Assembly: GCF_018687715.1 (NCBI RefSeq) | Contig: NC_056752.1 | Location: forward strand, 41,886,501-41,950,500 | Direction: 5' to 3' | DNA from: Carya illinoinensis | Taxonomy: Eukaryota > Streptophyta > Magnoliopsida > Fagales > Juglandaceae | Length of the DNA: 64,000 nucleotides | Notes under the pieces: generated by a model | Seen by the model: the letters and a program-made list of their open reading frames with translations, nothing else | Database searches by the model: none | What the model was told of the DNA's origin: nothing | Program-made: the position numbers and the translations under genes | In this document: one piece after another, positions 59,439 to 64,000 of the stretch | Layout of the letters: the number at the start of each line of letters is the position of its first letter | Position numbering within the stretch: the stretch's first letter is position 1

Positions 59439-62400
59439 ATGGCGGACTCCAACCTTGCTTATCTCTCTTTCCTTCTTCTCCTCCTCCTCCCTCTGTCTCT
59501 CTTCCTCTTCCTCTACCTTATACTCCGGCCTCGCCCCGTCAGGATCCCAATCAAGAACCGCCACGTGTTCATCACCGGCGGATCAAGCGGGATCGGCCTC
59601 GCCCTGGCTCACCAGGTCGCGTCGGAGGGCGCGCGCGTCTCTATCTTGGCCCGGTCCCTCGACAAGCTCGAGGAAGCGAAGCAGGCGATCCAGCTCGCCA
59701 CGGGCATCGAGGCGGCGGTATTCGCGGCCGACGTGCGGGACTACGACGCCATTTCGAGGGCAGTGGAGAAGGCAGGGCCAATCGACGTGTTGATCGTGAA
59801 TCAGGGGGTGTTCGTGCCTCAGGAGCTGGAGAGGCAAGAACTGGATGAGGTGAGGTTCATGTTGGACGTGAATCTGATGGGGACTTTTAATATGATCAAA
59901 GCTGCTTTACCTGCCATGAAGCTTCATCGGAGGGACCGTGGCCCCGCCTCCATCGCTCTCATGTCGTCCCAGGCCGGCCAGGTAGGATTAGCCGAGACAG
60001 AACCAGAACTGAATTCAATTAAATTGAAGTGAATTATTTCTATCACATAGCAAAAGTATTTTCGACTGTTTTGTATCTGTGCAGGTGGGCATATACGGTT
60101 ACACAGCTTATTCCGCCAGCAAGTTTGGGCTCCGGGGTTTGGCAGAGGCTTTGCAACAAGAGGTCATTGCGGATGACATTCATGTCTCCCTTATATTCCC
60201 TCCGGACACTGACACTCCCGGCCTCGTCGAAGGTGTGAAATTGAAGAATTTATTTTCTTGGTTCCAACATATGGGTGTTACATTGTACTGCTACAGGTGA
60301 CGGGCATGATAAGATTAGGACTTAGGAGCTCACGTTGAATCGTGAGAAATATTCCCAACTCATTCAGTCATTCATTTTAGATGTGAGAAGTTTATGCTTT
60401 TCTAAATTATAAATATCTTACATGATAATCATGTAGGCATTTACAGACCGCAACGGTGCATAAAATTTATGGTACTCCGAGATCTGCATCGATGATATGA
60501 TACATTCGTCCTTGCGTGTCGCCTATTTAATTTAAAAATGGCCAACTTACATCTTTCGTTGCTTTCACTAGCATGAGGTTATGATTAAGATGACTATTGT
60601 GTGTTATTTATATGTATCCTTCGGTAGAAAATGTGTATGAGGCACCAATGTGTGGTTCTCTGTTACCCGACTTGTTTGGCATGTGTCTACTTCCGACTTT
60701 GCAGGACTCTAATCTGTTGTGTTGTCTGTTGCTAAATTCGAATTTTGGATTTGTGCCCACTGATTGCAGAAAACAAGAGAAGACCACAGCTCACCAGTAT
60801 CATTGCAGCCTCCTCTGGTGTAATGAAAGCTGATGAAGTTGCCAAGAGAGCTTTAAGTGGCATAAAATCTGGTCGCTTTATTATTCCTTGCAACTTTGAG
60901 GGTCTGTTACTGTCTATAGCGACAGCTGGTTTTTCCCCTCAGAGATCATTCCTGATGGCTTTTGTCGAGGTTGTTGCTGCTGGTATAATACGTTTTGTCA
61001 CTCTATGCTTCCAGTGGAATTGGTATGGAAGTATAGAGAAGTGGCATGCACAAATAAAGAGTAAGCATTTTTCAAAATATTCCTCGCCCCTCCCATGTTG
61101 TTTATTTTCTTTTACTACTGAGGAATATCTGTTTTAAACCTGCAAAAAGACGAGCTTGAATGATTGACCAATCTGACCTGTTCTTTTCAGTGTTCATAAT
61201 GTGATATTGATGATCCATAAAAAAAGAAAACAAAACAATTATGCAGAAAATGCACCTAAGATCGGTTTCTGGATTATAAAATTATGTAGTTCTAAATTCT
61301 TGTTTTACTTGGGCTATGCCTATTCATATTAATATTATCGTTTACCTATCAAAAAAAAATTATGTAGTTCTTATCTCTCTTCCAGTTGGTGAGTTCAAAT
61401 TTATTGATCTGTTGCTATAGGTTAACCTGGGAAACCGGTCCCTTTTTCTTTTCTTATATTTAGCTAGGGTTTCAAACTGGCCTTTTGTTGCATATAAAAT
61501 GCTCCAAATGTGCTTCTTTCAATTTTAATAGGATGGTTGCCGGTTTATCATAACCCACCCCCCCACCCCTTTTTTTTAATATTTTTTTTACGTTTAGGTT
61601 GATGTCTGGAGTTTTCCTTCTTCCTTGAATTCTAGTCGTGAGGCATTTTTTTGTTATGATTATTATGTTCACAACGGTGTCATCGATCCATACATCTAGG
61701 AAGTAAACTACTTCTGCATTCCAATCTATTATGCTAAATAGGCTTGATGTAGTTACCGATCAAAAAAAAAAAGGCTTGATGTAGCGCTCATAACTTCCCA
61801 AGTGAAAATATCTGGAGCTTTGCAGTTGAACTGAAGTGTTACTAAATCCTTCTTCCCATAGGTGTAAGATGAAGTGCTCTCATCTATCACATTCATAATG
61901 AACCAGAGTAGGGTTGGAATCTGATTGAAATAAATAATGTATGCCTAACTAACCTTGTATATTTAATTTTAATTCACTTTATGTTATAACCAGATTTTGG
62001 CACTTCTATGATGCTAAATTTATGGATAACAATCTGAAAACCGATAGATTTAATCTCAAATGCTGTTTTGGTGGACTTTTGTTTGCATCTGAATGTAAGG
62101 AATTCAGGTTGCTCATGAGATGATTTAACTTTACTATGATCTTTTATAGGGACCTAGAAGTTCTTGATGCTTGCTGTGGGTATGAATGAATACCATGGGA
62201 TGGTGGCTGTCTGCTGATCACCATGAATTGCTCTAGATCCCCCGAAGTTACTAGATAGACTCTTTTTCAACCCTGCGGCTATACCATGTTGCGTAAAGCG
62301 GGCGGACATGTTCTTCTCACTGCCCATTTGTATTGATATGGGGAGGGGACTGAAGTCACAATGTAGCAGATTTGGTTTTCTTGTATCTGCAGTATACTTT

Positions 62401-62538
62401 TACGTCCCTCCCCTTCCCTTTCTTGCATATGGCGCAAAGTTACTGAGCTGTACTAGAACAGTATTGCAATTAGATCTTTTTCTAATATGTTGTGGACACT
62501 GAGCTTATATCTTGTATGCAGAAAGAGCTCAAAAGTAA
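59439..62538 (+). CDS. TSC10: 3-ketodihydrosphingosine (3-dehydrosphinganine) reductase TSC10
   Basis: Exons 1-3 are secure: 59439-59981, 60085-60232 and 60770-61060. The last exon is uncertain; 62522-62538 (ending RAQK) fits splice phase and gives about 332 aa. The ER enzyme reduces 3-ketosphinganine to sphinganine with NADPH, the second step of sphingolipid synthesis. An N-terminal membrane segment (residues 10-29) precedes a Rossmann fold: cofactor loop TGGSSGIG (46-53), VNQG (120-123), catalytic Ser176/177 and YSASK (Tyr190, Lys194). A hydrophobic C-terminal segment follows (FVEVVAAGIIRFVTLCF). The ATG chosen is preceded by an unlikely upstream extension. Exon 1 is unusually GC-rich against its AT-rich flanks. 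Confidence 0.92.
61278..61371 (+). mobile_element. Micro-LINE insertion (62 bp) in TSC10 intron 3
   Basis: AAAATTATGTAGTTCT at 61278-61293 recurs at 61356-61371. The 62 bases between end TTTACCTATCAAAAAA, matching the tail style of other LINE scars here. Confidence 0.75.
61741..61784 (+). mobile_element. Micro-LINE insertion (20 bp) in TSC10 intron 3
   Basis: GGCTTGATGTAG is exactly duplicated at 61741-61752 and 61773-61784 around TTACCGATCAAAAAAAAAAA. Only the extreme 3' tail was inserted. Confidence 0.8.
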
Positions 62539-63144
62539 CCAGAATCTGACAAGAATCCAACCTTGCAAATAGTTGAACTCACAAATAGTGGAAGTTTATC
62601 ACGTCAATTAATAGAAAAAATGATATTTATATTTTAATTGATTTTATAACCACAATGAATATCACAGTAAGTAATATATTTAGAGAAAAGAAATACTTTA
62701 GCTACATAGGATTACATAAAAGTAAATTTACAAATTAATTTCACTTAATATAGTATGTCTAATTGTAAAGTTATTTTTATTATAAAATAAATTTGACAAA
62801 TAAATTTGACGAATTTTATAAAGATATGTCAATTTTATAAATAGATCTACAATTTATTTTTTTTATTTTTTATTTTTTTTGTATTAATACCTACTACAAC
62901 TTTGTATCTTTTTGTTTCAACTTTGCCTCGTTAAAAACAATTAAGAAGGGCTATTGCAAGCCCAGCTGAAGCTGTCCTGATCACAGACTCGCAGTCCTTT
63001 CCACCTGGACGGGCCGTTCTACTAATAAAACCATGGTTTCCATCCTCTCCCTCAATACTCAAGACACTTCCCTCCTGCGTTACCGACCATCACTCCTCTA
63101 GCATCTTCAACCGGCCGAGTTGAGCCGGCCCCCAACCCAATCCC
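62539..63144. other. TSC10 3' flank and PRXIIF promoter/leader
   Basis: AT-rich DNA to about 62940, then a GC-richer leader with TCCTCTCCCTC blocks directly before the PRXIIF start. The gap between the two genes is short, so the PRXIIF promoter must lie within it. Confidence 0.45.
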
Positions 63145-64000
63145 ATGGCGTCCATCATTCTGAAGCGAACAAGCTTTTCCTCCATGAAGTCAATGGCGGG
63201 ATGTATCAGAACCGGGGCGATGTCGTTTAGGGCCTTTGCGACGAAGGTGGAGGCGGGGACTGACATTGTTGCTGCCGCACCGGATGTTTTTCTGCAGAAG
63301 GCTCGTACCTGGGATGAGGGTGTGTCCTCTAAGTTCGCCACCACTCCTCTCAAAGACATTTTCAGGGTTTGTTCTTCAAAATTATCAACCTTTCATTTCG
63401 TTCAATTTTTTCAGAACTAAAATTGATTTTTATTTTTTTTATTTTATATTTTGAGACCCACTGTTAATCTAATGTTTTCTTCTACGTTTTTGGGGGGACT
63501 TTTGTTGCGTGATATTCCAGGGCAAAAGAGTGGTCATCTTTGGGCTCCCTGTAAGTTACTCCGTATCTGTATGTAACATATATTTGTTCAGTTGGATAAT
63601 ACTCCTTTTGATGATTTTTGTTCAGCTCCAATATGAAAGAAATCTATGATGAGTGGTTTTGTTCAACTTAATTAGAACACAAAGTGTGTTGATGTATATA
63701 TAATACAATCAGGTAGTAGACATAGTATCCATCTCAAAGTTTACAACAGATGATAACTCAAGATTAGAGCTTATCTAATAACTAAGTTTTAGCTAGCAGT
63801 AACGTCTTGGGATGATCTTGATGATATGTATATTAGGTTGGTGAGGCTCTGTCCATATCCTTATCTGAATGAGAGTTCATGTGTGAGATCAAGTCTCGAG
63901 CATCTCCTGGACTGTGAGATGTGAGTTAGGCTGGACTGTCACTAGAATTGGGTTTAACACAATAAGCCAAACTTTCTTTGAAGCTAATGCAGGCAAGTGA
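63145..64000 (+). CDS. PRXIIF: Peroxiredoxin-2F, mitochondrial (PRXIIF), first two exons; continues past the window
   Basis: Exon 1 is 63145-63366 (74 codons) and exon 2 is 63521-63550 (10 codons, GKRVVIFGLP), joined in phase 0 by GT-AG borders. The product is a type II, Prx5-like thiol peroxidase of the mitochondrial matrix. The N-terminus is a presequence rich in Arg, Ser and Met with almost no acidic residues up to about residue 34 (ILKRTSFSSMKSMAGCIRTG). The peroxiredoxin fold follows: WDEGVSSKFATTPLKDIFRG, then KRVVIFGLP. The peroxidatic Cys lies in the next exon (family motif PGAYTxVCS) and is not in the window; intron 2 runs to the window end. The gene is partial only because the window is cut. 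Confidence 0.93.

Noticed and set aside
61183..61197. Alternative last exon of TSC10 after TTTTCAG at 61189
   Set aside because: It would end after a few residues (MFIM) and is possible, but 62522-62538 gives a more family-like basic C-terminus; transcript data would decide.

Overview
The window is nuclear DNA of a woody-type eudicot, probably a rosid; that placement is an inference from the protein families and the transposon load. Genes have GT-AG introns, AT-rich introns and intergenic DNA, and no operon-like packing. Seven protein-coding genes can be supported, all on the plus strand: an NF-YC transcription factor (520-1299), an OEP7-like chloroplast outer-envelope protein (5283-5444), a TBL/DUF231 cell-wall O-acetyltransferase (29226-33457, 4 exons), the NEDD8 E1 catalytic subunit ECR1/UBA3 (36428-43263, 9 exons), a small unnamed plant protein (45653-46147, 2 exons), a 3-ketodihydrosphingosine reductase TSC10 (59439 to about 62538) and the first two exons of mitochondrial peroxiredoxin IIF (63145 to beyond the window end).

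The right half (29-64 kb) is a conserved gene block. TBL, ECR1, the small protein, TSC10 and PRXIIF are, from memory, neighbours in Arabidopsis on two paralogous segments (At3g06050-06080 and At5g19160-19200), each of which kept only part of the set. The window appears to hold the unfractionated ancestral order.

The left half (about 7.9-25 kb) is transposon sediment. A decayed minus-strand Ty3/gypsy Athila/Tat-like element (about 8-19.4 kb) is split by a 3.35-kb solo LTR (14172-17517, perfect 5-bp target duplication) and carries a 5'-truncated LINE (10000-10390, 12-bp duplication). An AT-rich stretch of uncertain origin (19.4-23.0 kb) follows, then a non-autonomous hAT-like element (23034-24349, 8-bp duplication) that has captured a host gene fragment.

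The gene block is also heavily invaded. ECR1 introns hold a 156-bp hAT MITE, a Mutator-like element, a tRNA-derived SINE and a truncated LINE. Between the small gene and TSC10 lie a putative long solo LTR (47847-51775) with an inverted duplication of about 0.5 kb per arm around a CATG-rich core, and three more hAT-like elements (52549-54939, about 55243-57735, 58643-59167). Several very short LINE tail scars with target duplications were also found. No rRNA or free-standing tRNA gene, CRISPR array or prokaryotic feature was seen. The most unusual structure is the inverted repeat in the putative LTR.
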